Positions 1 to 5,549 of a stretch of DNA of 6,875 bases are shown here, piece after piece. The position numbers and the translations under genes are program-made. Under the pieces are notes generated by a model that searched no databases, was not told the DNA's origin, and worked only from the letters and a program-made list of their open reading frames with translations. Within the stretch, counting starts at the first letter, position 1. Each line of letters starts with the position of its first letter. Source of the stretch: Candidatus Babeliales bacterium (lineage in GTDB: Bacteria > Babelota > Babeliae > Babelales > JANWKD01); contig JANWKD010000101.1 of NCBI GenBank assembly GCA_025451595.1, positions 1 through 6,875 of the forward strand, written 5' to 3'.

Positions 1-121
1 AAAATTTGCCCAAGGCAGAGAACAAGCGCTCAGTCAGTTACAAACGAATAAAGAACTTGCTGATAAAATTAAAGATGGCGTTTTACAAGCAATTCAAGTT
101 CAGCGAGAAGTAAAACTGTAG
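1..121 (+). CDS. recA: RecA recombinase, C-terminal end (partial, 5' truncated by window)
   Basis: An open frame enters from the left edge (codons begin at base 2) and ends with TAG at 119-121, giving 39 residues. The run AQGREQALSQL followed by NKELADKIKDGVL aligns without gaps to the end of the RecA core, where E. coli has GQGKANATAWL and NPETAKEIEKKV: the QG(K/R) turn, the NP/NK-E-A step and the amphipathic I..KV helix all fall in register. RecA is the cytoplasmic ATP-dependent strand-exchange protein that also triggers SOS self-cleavage of LexA. The tail after the helix is short (QAIQVQREVKL) and lacks the long acidic tail of enterobacterial RecA. Only the extreme C-terminus is visible, so no ATPase motif can be checked. 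Another helical protein with a chance match is possible but less likely. Confidence 0.68.
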   Translation, partial: KFAQGREQALSQLQTNKELADKIKDGVLQAIQVQREVKL

Positions 122-127
122 TATAAT
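98..127 (+). promoter_or_regulatory. Possible promoter for infC-rpmI-rplT
   Basis: A perfect TATAAT lies at 122-127, directly after the recA stop codon. The -35 partner is weak: TTCAGC at 99-104 with a 17-base spacer. Transcription would start near 134 and give a leader of about 20 bases holding the infC ribosome binding site. In an AT-rich genome a TATAAT can occur by chance, and readthrough from recA is an alternative. Confidence 0.35.
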
Positions 128-139
128 TAATTTTTAGCA

Positions 140-145
140 TAAGGA
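140..145 (+). promoter_or_regulatory. Ribosome binding site of infC, bearing on a non-AUG start
   Basis: TAAGGA is a six-base match to the anti-Shine-Dalgarno sequence. No ATG lies in the correct frame near it. The TTG at 157 is 11 bases downstream. Two in-frame ATT codons at 148 and 151 are 2 and 5 bases downstream. The start is therefore TTG or possibly ATT (AUU), the codon that begins infC in E. coli. Confidence 0.6.
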
Positions 146-156
146 ATATTATTAAC

Positions 157-714
157 TTGAAATACGCAGCTCCTAAAATTGAAAAAAATATACAGCCTAT
201 AAATGAGAATATTCGTGTTTCACGACTTCAAGTAATTTCTCACGATGGTAATAATTTGGGTATCATTTCAAGAGATGAAGCGTTGAGATTTGCTCATCAA
301 GCTGAATTAGATTTGGTTATTATTGCCGATCAAGGACCCTTGGGGGTTCCGCTTGCTAAAATTATGGATTTTGGCAAAGCTACGTATGCAAAAAAGAAAA
401 AGCAAGCAGAGGCAAAAAAGCATCAAAAAACAATTCAAGTAAAAGAAATTAAGTTGCGCCCAAAAATTGGCGAGCATGATTTACAGACTAAAATGAATCA
501 GGCGATTCAATTTTTAAAAGAGGGAAAACATTTAAAAATTACTTTGCAATTTAGGGGACGAGAAGCAATTTCAAGCACAGAACGAGGAAATGAGATGTTT
601 GCAAAAATCGAAGCAATGTTCGAGCAAGCAGAACTCGCTAACGTTATGCATGAAAAAGAATCGAAAGCGAGCCAATTATGGTCTCGTATTTATTATTTGA
701 AACCATCGAAGTAG
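157..714 (+). CDS. infC: Translation initiation factor IF-3
   Basis: IF3 binds the 30S subunit, keeps it apart from 50S and checks the start codon and initiator tRNA. The 185-residue product has the usual two-domain layout. The N-domain (about 12-77) contains NENIRVSRLQVIS and LGIISRDEAL and ends in IMDFGKATY at 69-77. A lysine-rich helical linker spans about 78-95. The C-domain (about 96-185) has VKEIKLRPKIGEHD (95-108) and FRGRE (132-136). The chosen start is TTG, since no ATG is available; ATT at 151 or 148 would add two or three residues. Two places diverge from the family. The loop normally reading PPVCRIMDYGKF is QGPLGVPLAKIMDFGKA, about two residues longer. The C-terminal GRxMxMxLxP strand reads LWSRIYYLKP (174-183). 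The gene begins 35 bases after recA, and rpmI follows after 21 bases. Confidence 0.95.
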   Translation: MKYAAPKIEKNIQPINENIRVSRLQVISHDGNNLGIISRDEALRFAHQAELDLVIIADQGPLGVPLAKIMDFGKATYAKKKKQAEAKKHQKTIQVKEIKLRPKIGEHDLQTKMNQAIQFLKEGKHLKITLQFRGREAISSTERGNEMFAKIEAMFEQAELANVMHEKESKASQLWSRIYYLKPSK

Positions 715-735
715 TTAAAAGTTATAGGGACTATT

Positions 736-927
736 ATGCCAAAAATGAAAACACATTCAGGCGCTGACAAGCGCTTCAAAAAATTGAAAAGTGGTCTGAT
801 TAAATATACCAGAGCGGGTAGACGGCACTTGTTGACCAAAAAATCGGCAGCACGTAAACGATGCTTGCGAAAGTCGGCGTATGTCGATTCATGTGATATT
901 CATCACATTAATCCATTGCTACCATAA
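736..927 (+). CDS. rpmI: 50S ribosomal protein L35
   Basis: L35 is a small basic protein of the large ribosomal subunit. The 63-residue product has normal family length and the hallmark start MPKMKTHSGADKRFKK. The central GRRHLLTKKSAARKRCLRKS and the C-terminal leucine-proline end (PLLP) also match. The ATG is preceded by AGGGA at 726-730 with a five-base spacer. The reading frame closes with three consecutive in-frame TAA codons (925-933). It lies between infC and rplT in the order conserved across most bacteria. The C-terminal third (YVDSCDIHHINPLLP) is less basic than usual, but no expected landmark is missing. Confidence 0.97.
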   Translation: MPKMKTHSGADKRFKKLKSGLIKYTRAGRRHLLTKKSAARKRCLRKSAYVDSCDIHHINPLLP

Positions 928-969
928 TAATAATGTTAATTAATAATATAAATTAGTTGGGAATCAATT

Positions 970-1323
970 ATGACAAGAGTTAAACGCGGTATTCACACAA
1001 AAAAAAGACATAAGCGACTGTTAAAACAAACGAAAGGCTATTGGGGGCAACGGAAAAATATTATCCGTCGCGCAAAGGAAACATTGTTACGGGCTCTTGC
1101 ATTCGCCTATCGTGGCAGAAAGCTTAAGAAGCGAGACATGCGTTCTTTGTTTATTACCAGAATAGGCAACGCCTGCAAGCAACGAGGTTTTTCATATAAT
1201 AAATTTATTTTTGGACTTAAGCAGGCTCACATTGTTTTAAATAGAAAAATGTTAAGCCAGCTCGCTATCTATGAGCCGGATGCATTTACTCAATTAGTAG
1301 ATTTAGCAAAGCAACGTACATAA
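970..1323 (+). CDS. rplT: 50S ribosomal protein L20
   Basis: L20 is a primary 23S rRNA-binding protein needed early in 50S assembly. In several bacteria it also represses its own operon translationally. The product is 117 residues, the normal length. It has the family signature MTRVKRGIHTKKRHKRLLKQ, then KGYWGQRKNIIRRAKE, AYRGRKLKKRDMRSLFITRI, and the globular C-domain with SYNKFIFGLKQAHIVLNRKMLSQLA. A GGGA at 959-962 lies seven bases before the ATG. The 42-base gap after rpmI is very AT-rich and shows no obvious L20-binding fold. No pheS follows, unlike the gene order in many bacteria. Confidence 0.97.
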   Translation: MTRVKRGIHTKKRHKRLLKQTKGYWGQRKNIIRRAKETLLRALAFAYRGRKLKKRDMRSLFITRIGNACKQRGFSYNKFIFGLKQAHIVLNRKMLSQLAIYEPDAFTQLVDLAKQRT

Positions 1324-1325
1324 TA

Positions 1326-1355
1326 TTGACTTTACCTATTTATTATGGGTACGCT
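1326..1355 (+). promoter_or_regulatory. Possible promoter for the coiled-coil/zapA pair
   Basis: TTGACT (five of six to the -35 consensus) at 1326-1331 begins two bases after the rplT stop. With an 18-base spacer the -10 would be TACGCT at 1350-1355, which keeps only the conserved TA and final T. Transcription would start near 1362, about 43 bases before the next gene. The strong -35 and position support it; the weak -10 does not. Confidence 0.35.
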
Positions 1356-1393
1356 GTGATTGATTGAAATCCTGAGTATCTTTTTGATAAAAA

Positions 1394-1400
1394 GGGGAGG
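1394..1400 (+). promoter_or_regulatory. Strong ribosome binding site fixing the start at 1405
   Basis: GGGGAGG lies four bases before the ATG at 1405. It decides in favour of this start over the in-frame TTG at 1360, which would add fifteen residues encoded across the ribosome binding site itself and has no comparable site upstream. Confidence 0.75.
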
Positions 1401-1404
1401 AATA

Positions 1405-1671
1405 ATGGAAATATTACAATCGTTAGAGCAAAAGATTGCACAGCTTGTTGCCATGATTAAAGAATTAAAGGCAATAAACGAAAAGCTTTTATCGGATATT
1501 GAGGTAGTTACTGCGCAAAAAGCAGATTTACAAAAACGTGTTGATGCGCTTGAAAATTCCATCCTCACCGGAAGTGCTACGGTAGAAGAAGAAAAGGCGT
1601 TAACAAAAATGGTTGTTGACGATTTAATTAAAAGCATAGACGTTCTTATTGGCTCTGAACAACCATCATGA
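1405..1671 (+). CDS. Small coiled-coil protein, ZapB-like (putative cell-division factor)
   Basis: The 88-residue product is predicted to be almost entirely helical. Hydrophobic residues recur every seven positions: L7, L14, L21, L28, V35, L42, L49 on one register and I11, I18, I32, V46, I53 on the other, with N25 at a core position as in many two-stranded coiled coils. After a short break (about 54-59, TGSAT) a second acidic helix runs to residue 82. There is no signal peptide or membrane segment. The stop overlaps the zapA start as ATGA, implying translational coupling. E. coli ZapB is a coiled-coil protein of about 80 residues that binds ZapA and FtsZ rings, so size, architecture and neighbour fit a ZapB role. 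Sequence alone cannot separate true homology from a generic coiled coil. Confidence 0.6.
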   Translation: MEILQSLEQKIAQLVAMIKELKAINEKLLSDIEVVTAQKADLQKRVDALENSILTGSATVEEEKALTKMVVDDLIKSIDVLIGSEQPS

Positions 1672-1943
1672 CTCGCGAAATAAAGAAATATAGCGTTACG
1701 GTATTTCATCAATCGTATACGCTGCGCAGCGATGAGTCTGAAGATCAAATTTGCCAAGCAGCGCAACTCGTTAATAACCTTATGACCGAAATTGAGCAAG
1801 GCTCTCAAGGGCTTGAGCTGAGTAAAATTGCAGTACTTGCCGCATTGAAGCTTGCCAATACGGTAGTTTCTGGCAAGTACCAAGTTGAACGCAATCAGCA
1901 ATGCATTAAGGATTTAATTAGTAAAATTGAACCTTTATTATAA
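1668..1943 (+). CDS. zapA: Cell division protein ZapA
   Basis: ZapA is a small cytoplasmic protein that crosslinks FtsZ filaments and stabilises the division ring. The 91-residue product shows the family layout. An N-terminal strand region, KKYSVTVFHQSYTLRSD (6-22), ends in the characteristic LRSD. A helix follows containing QAAQLVNNLMTEIE, then LELSKIAVLAALKLAN matching the typical R/KIAVLAALNIA stretch, and a C-terminal helix for dimer or tetramer contacts. The glycine common in the first hairpin is absent (FHQSY). The ATG overlaps the preceding stop by four bases, and no separate strong ribosome binding site is needed. The pair probably acts together in division. Confidence 0.85.
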   Translation: MTREIKKYSVTVFHQSYTLRSDESEDQICQAAQLVNNLMTEIEQGSQGLELSKIAVLAALKLANTVVSGKYQVERNQQCIKDLISKIEPLL

Positions 1944-2005
1944 GAACTATAAAAGAGTTGCTGCATACATGTATTTTATTCACCATCCTTTTTATCCAAT
2001 GGTTA

Positions 2006-2026
2006 CTTCTTCAGGAAGCAGTTTTT
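2006..2026 (+). terminator. Weak terminator-like hairpin after zapA
   Basis: CTTC (2006-2009) pairs with GAAG (2015-2018), with one additional T-G pair possible. It is followed after three bases by TTTTT (2022-2026). The stem is only four to five pairs, so termination would be inefficient. The position 63 bases past the zapA stop is plausible. Confidence 0.25.
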
Positions 2027-2032
2027 GCGGGC

Positions 2033-2052
2033 ATGTGAGAAAAAAATCACAT
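2033..2052. promoter_or_regulatory. CRP/FNR-like palindrome upstream of rny
   Basis: ATGTGA and TCACAT form perfect six-base inverted arms separated by eight bases (GAAAAAAA). The arms equal the half-sites of the CRP consensus TGTGA-N6-TCACA, but the spacing is two bases longer than canonical. It abuts the candidate -35 at 2053. As RNA it could extend to a longer hairpin through TGCG (2026-2029) with CGCA (2057-2060). Either an operator or an RNA structure is possible. Confidence 0.4.
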
Positions 2053-2082
2053 TTGGCGCAGACTGTGCTATGCTATTACAAT
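2053..2082 (+). promoter_or_regulatory. Probable promoter of rny-ymdB
   Basis: TTGGCG (2053-2058) and TACAAT (2077-2082) are separated by 18 bases, four and five matches of six to the sigma-70-type consensus. An alternative is the extended -10 TG-C-TATGCT at 2066-2074 with only a poor -35. Transcription would start near 2081-2089, leaving a leader of about 35-40 bases before rny. The large gap after zapA supports a new transcription unit here. Confidence 0.45.
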
Positions 2083-2121
2083 ATCTACAATACATAAATA
2101 TATTTACTTAGGATAATAACC

Positions 2122-3690
2122 ATGGTTGGATTACTAACAGGCGGAGCGCTTTTAACGCTGGGCGGATGCGCTTTAATTATAGGCTGTATTATATTATGGT
2201 ACGCTAAAAAAAAGCAAGGCATAGCTTTAAAATCTCTTGCCGAATCTCAAGAAAAATTATACTCACTGAAACGTGAAATTGAAACCGAACGTCGGGAAGC
2301 ATTTGTTAAGTTAAAGGACGAAATTCACAAACGACGTAATGAGTTTGAATTAGAAATGAAACGCGAGAAGCTTGAGCTTGAGCGGTTTCAATCTAAAATT
2401 AATACGAAAGTTGAAGCCTTAGAAAAAAAAGAACAACGAATTGAAGATTTAAGTCAAGAGCTTCAGCAAAAAGAGCGTAATTTATCTCGCATGGGAGACG
2501 TATTACGTGCCAATGAGAGTAAGCTCAAAACATTGTATACCGAGTTAATTTCTAAGCTTGAAAGCATCAGCGGCATGACGCGGGAAGAAGCCCGCCATGC
2601 ATTGTTTGACACGTTACAAGCAGAAGTTCGCTTATCAAGTGAAAAATGGATACAAAAAGTTGAAGAAGATGCGCGCACATTAGCAAAAGAAAAATCTATT
2701 CAAATTGTAGTTGGTGCTATGCAACGCTATACCGCAGATCAAGTAACACCCCACTCGTCAGGCGTTGTTCATTTACCGAATGAAGAAATGAAGGGGCGCA
2801 TTATTGGAAAAGAAGGTCGCAATATTAAAGCCTTAGAAATGGCGACCGGTATGGAGTTTGTAATTGGAGAAACTCCAGAAATTATTACTATATCCGGCTT
2901 TAATCCCATTAGACGAGAAATCGCAAAACGCGCACTTGAAAAACTTATTGCAGATGGGCGCATAAATCCCACTCGGATTGAAGAAACAGTAGTGCAATGT
3001 GAAAAAGATATTGATGAGCTTATTCAGGAATATGGAAAGCAAGCGATTTTAGAATTCAATTTGCAAGGAGTTAATCCTGAGATAGTAACGTTGCTTGGAA
3101 AACTGCAATTCAGAACGAGTTTTTCTCAAAATGTACTTGAACATTGTAAAGAAGTAGGTATGTTTGCTCGCATCATTGCACAAGAGCTCGGTTTGGATGG
3201 CGTTATCGCATTACGTGCTGGCTTATTACATGATATTGGAAAAGCGGTCACGGCGGAAGTTGAAGGGCCACATGCGCTTATCGGGGCGGAAATTGCAAAA
3301 CGATGTGGTGAAGATCCAATTATAGTGAATGCTATTGGCGCTCATCATGAAGAAATTGCGCCCATTTCAGTATACAGTCTTATTATTATGGTAGCCGATA
3401 CCATTTCTGCTTCACGACCTGGTGCTCGACGCGAAACATTAACTGCTTATATTAAGCGGCTTGAAAAACTTGAAGAAATTGCACATTCATTTGAAGGGAT
3501 CAAAAAAGCCTACGCTTTACAAGCGGGTCGTGAGATTCGAGTGATTGTAGAAGAAGAGTTGCTTGATGATGAAAAAGCATCAATATTGGCTCGTGATATT
3601 GCGCGACGCATTGAACAAGAAATGGCTTTCCCAGGGCAGATTAAAATTAACGTAATTCGAGAAAAAAGATCAATTGAATATGCTAGGTAA
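2122..3690 (+). CDS. rny: Ribonuclease Y, membrane-anchored endoribonuclease
   Basis: RNase Y starts mRNA decay at the cytoplasmic membrane. The 522-residue product matches the family's usual length of about 520. A hydrophobic N-terminal anchor (about 3-27, ending WYAKKK) is followed by a long charged coiled coil (about 30-135). The KH RNA-binding domain starts near 214 and carries GRIIGKEGRN at 225-234. The HD domain (about 330-430) carries H341, the metal-binding HD pair H370-D371 in LLHDIGKA, the HH pair 408-409 and D426 in MVADTIS. The C-terminal signature QAGREIRVIVEEE and the closing FPGQIKINVIRE are present. All expected catalytic residues are intact. ymdB follows after two bases, so the two are almost certainly cotranscribed. 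The protein is typical of Firmicutes, delta-proteobacteria and several deep-branching phyla and is absent from E. coli. Confidence 0.97.
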   Translation: MVGLLTGGALLTLGGCALIIGCIILWYAKKKQGIALKSLAESQEKLYSLKREIETERREAFVKLKDEIHKRRNEFELEMKREKLELERFQSKINTKVEALEKKEQRIEDLSQELQQKERNLSRMGDVLRANESKLKTLYTELISKLESISGMTREEARHALFDTLQAEVRLSSEKWIQKVEEDARTLAKEKSIQIVVGAMQRYTADQVTPHSSGVVHLPNEEMKGRIIGKEGRNIKALEMATGMEFVIGETPEIITISGFNPIRREIAKRALEKLIADGRINPTRIEETVVQCEKDIDELIQEYGKQAILEFNLQGVNPEIVTLLGKLQFRTSFSQNVLEHCKEVGMFARIIAQELGLDGVIALRAGLLHDIGKAVTAEVEGPHALIGAEIAKRCGEDPIIVNAIGAHHEEIAPISVYSLIIMVADTISASRPGARRETLTAYIKRLEKLEEIAHSFEGIKKAYALQAGREIRVIVEEELLDDEKASILARDIARRIEQEMAFPGQIKINVIREKRSIEYAR

Positions 3691-3692
3691 AT

Positions 3693-4514
3693 ATGAGTAG
3701 CATTCGGATATTATTAATAGGAGATGTAGTTGGTGTGCCGGGTTGCGCTATGTTTCAAAAACATATTAGTCATTTGCGTGATCAACTTGCTGCAGACGCA
3801 GTTATTGTCAACGGAGAAAATAGTAGCGCACTCGGTAGAGGCATTACACCAAAAATAGTACATTTTTTCAGGCATAACCATGCAAACATTATAACAAGCG
3901 GTAATCATATTTGGGCAAATAAAGAGATATATCAATATCTGAACGATAATAGCGATCTATTAAGACCAGAAAATTTTCCGAGCTCGTGTCCAGGCAAAGG
4001 GGTAACGACATTTCGAATCAACAATATAACCATTGGTGTTTTGAATGTACAAGGTAGAATTTTCATGCGCGAGCTTGTTGACTGTCCATTCAAAACCGCT
4101 GACTCTGCAATTACGTTTTTGCGTTCAAAAACATCTATCATCATTGTTGATTTTCACGCGGAAACGACTTCGGAAAAAATGGCGATGGGCTATTATCTCG
4201 ATGGCCGGGTAAGCGCAGTCGTTGGGACTCATACGCATGTTCAAACGGCGGATGAAAGAGTACTAGAGGGAGGAACCGCGTATTTGACTGATCTGGGTAT
4301 GGTTGGCTCTCTCAATTCAATGATTGGTATGAAAAAAGAGCCAATTTTAGAAAACTTTGTTACTCAAATGCCCCAAAAGTTTGTGGTCGAAACGAAAGGG
4401 CCATTTGTATTATCAGGAGCTTGTGTCGAAATAGATACGCATACGGGAAAAGCAATGAGTATTGAACGAGTACGCATTGTTGATAATGAATTATCTATTG
4501 AACAAACCGATTAA
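3693..4514 (+). CDS. ymdB: YmdB-family calcineurin-like metallophosphoesterase
   Basis: Members of this family (TIGR00282) are dinuclear-metal phosphodiesterases; B. subtilis YmdB hydrolyses 2',3'- and 3',5'-cyclic nucleotides and affects biofilm and motility decisions. The 273-residue product has the metal-binding set in order: D11 in IGDVVG, E42 and N43 in VNGENSS, N71 and H72 in SGNHIW, H155 in VDFHAE, and H180 and H182 in GTHTHVQTAD. Length is normal (about 265) and there is no signal peptide, so it is cytoplasmic. The ATG comes two bases after the rny stop with only a weak AGG (3685-3687) upstream, suggesting translation coupled to rny. The rny-ymdB pairing is conserved in distant phyla. 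Confidence 0.93.
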   Translation: MSSIRILLIGDVVGVPGCAMFQKHISHLRDQLAADAVIVNGENSSALGRGITPKIVHFFRHNHANIITSGNHIWANKEIYQYLNDNSDLLRPENFPSSCPGKGVTTFRINNITIGVLNVQGRIFMRELVDCPFKTADSAITFLRSKTSIIIVDFHAETTSEKMAMGYYLDGRVSAVVGTHTHVQTADERVLEGGTAYLTDLGMVGSLNSMIGMKKEPILENFVTQMPQKFVVETKGPFVLSGACVEIDTHTGKAMSIERVRIVDNELSIEQTD

Positions 4515-4517
4515 TCA

Positions 4518-4523
4518 TAAGGA
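4518..4523 (+). promoter_or_regulatory. Ribosome binding site supporting a GTG start
   Basis: TAAGGA lies six bases before the GTG at 4530, between the ymdB stop and the permease. It supports GTG as the start, and the resulting protein opens directly into its first membrane helix as expected for the family. Confidence 0.7.
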
Positions 4524-4529
4524 AACTGC

Positions 4530-5465
4530 GTGTATTTATTGATATTTTTATCAGCCTTATCTGCAAGCACCTTTATCTTAAGCAAAAATCTTTTAGCCTA
4601 TGCACCACCAATATTTATCATTGGCATTCGTATGCTAGGCGCAGGTTTGATTTTTTTTCTTTACTATATTCTTACCGCAACACAGGATAGAAAAAAAGTT
4701 GAATATCAGGATGTTTTTCTTTTCATTCAAACAGGGCTTATTAGTTTTTATTTTTCTTTCATATTTGAAATTTGGTCATTGCAATATTTAACCTCAGCTA
4801 AAACTGCTTTTTTGTATAATCTATCCCCATTTGTTGCTTGCGTATTTTCTTATATTTTTTTTAATGAAAAAATGACCTTAAAAAAATTTATAGGGTTGCT
4901 TATTGGATTTGTAGGCTTTATTCCTATTTTAATCTCAAATCCATCGCAAGAACCCATAAGCTTTGGGTTTATCTCATGGGCAGAATTAGGAATGATCTGT
5001 GCAGTACTGTGTTATACGTACGGTTGGATTGTTATGCGTCGTCTTATAAAGAAAAAATATACCGCTCCCTTTATAAATGCCGTCGGAATGCTTATTGGCG
5101 GAATCAGCGCTATAATCACCTCATATTTGACTGAATTTAGTCAATTTGGTACCAATGTTGCTAACCCGATCTTGATAATCCCAATCACCAATTTTATGAG
5201 CTTTTCTATATTTATGGGTTTGTTAATTCTTATTGGAAATATATTAAGCTATAGCCTGTATGGTTATTTTCTAAGAAAATATACCGCCACCTTTGTAACC
5301 TTTGCCGATTTTACCGGGCCTTTATTTGCAGCAGTTTTTGGATGGATATTTTTGAAAGAGATGGTAACATGGCATTTCTTTGTTTCAACAGTCATTGTTT
5401 TTATTGGCGTTTATATTTTTTATCTAGAAGAATTACGACAAGGCTATTTTGAAAAAGATGCATAA
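4530..5465 (+). CDS. EamA/DMT-superfamily permease, substrate unknown
   Basis: Drug/metabolite transporters of this type are inner-membrane carriers made of two repeated five-helix EamA units. The 311-residue product has the right length and about ten hydrophobic segments, near residues 2-21, 28-48, 62-85, 90-111, 117-137, 150-170, 180-200, 218-244, 250-272 and 279-300. Each half carries a typical end: SAKTAFLYNLSPFVACVFSYIFFNEKMT (about 90-117) and TATFVTFADFTGPLFAAVFGWIFLKEMVT (about 251-279), where helix 4 or 9 is followed by a short acidic or basic loop. It starts fifteen bases after ymdB with its own ribosome binding site, so it probably shares that transcript. Amino acids, nucleotides or drugs are all transported by relatives, and nothing here identifies the substrate. 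Confidence 0.85.
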   Translation: MYLLIFLSALSASTFILSKNLLAYAPPIFIIGIRMLGAGLIFFLYYILTATQDRKKVEYQDVFLFIQTGLISFYFSFIFEIWSLQYLTSAKTAFLYNLSPFVACVFSYIFFNEKMTLKKFIGLLIGFVGFIPILISNPSQEPISFGFISWAELGMICAVLCYTYGWIVMRRLIKKKYTAPFINAVGMLIGGISAIITSYLTEFSQFGTNVANPILIIPITNFMSFSIFMGLLILIGNILSYSLYGYFLRKYTATFVTFADFTGPLFAAVFGWIFLKEMVTWHFFVSTVIVFIGVYIFYLEELRQGYFEKDA

Positions 5466-5549
5466 GAAAATCATTTCAAAAGAAGCACACGATCTTGAAA
5501 GATCAGCGCCGCTTTGACCAAGTAAAATAAGCTCAGTTGAAAACCATTT

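Larger units (their letters stand above)
1944..2121 (+). other. Long intergenic gap between zapA and rny, structured and possibly regulatory
   Basis: This 178-base gap contains no convincing coding frame. It holds a 10-base perfect palindrome, ATACATGTAT (1965-1974); a five-base inverted repeat ACCAT/ATGGT (1982-1986 with 1999-2003); a small hairpin followed by five T (2006-2026); an inverted repeat ATGTGA/TCACAT (2033-2052); and promoter-like elements (2053-2082). A small RNA is possible. In gammaproteobacteria 6S RNA lies just downstream of zapA, but I could not fit the gap to the 6S fold. The rny ribosome binding site is AGGA at 2110-2113, eight bases before the ATG. Confidence 0.5.

Noticed and set aside
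928..969. L20 translational operator or promoter before rplT
   Set aside because: The 42 bases are nearly all A and T with TAA/ATT repetition; no pairing or rRNA-like structure stands out.
1332..1901. Long reverse-strand open frame opposite the coiled-coil gene and zapA
   Set aside because: It lies antisense to two well-supported coupled genes, its translation looks like a shadow (serine- and phenylalanine-rich, no domain), and it has no matching ribosome binding site or promoter.
1944..2121. 6S RNA gene after zapA
   Set aside because: The position is suggestive, but I could not find the long closing stem, central bubble and terminal stem expected of 6S RNA. It is kept only as a question for a covariance search.
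2463..3042. Reverse-strand open frames inside rny
   Set aside because: They oppose the conserved coiled-coil, KH and HD-proximal coding regions of rny and show no family features.
3714..4144. Reverse-strand open frames inside ymdB
   Set aside because: They are antisense to metal-binding motifs of a conserved enzyme and have no independent support.
5491..5504. Intrinsic terminator after the permease
   Set aside because: The five-pair stem is followed by AGCGCC rather than a T run, and on the other strand the T-rich stretch begins too far away.
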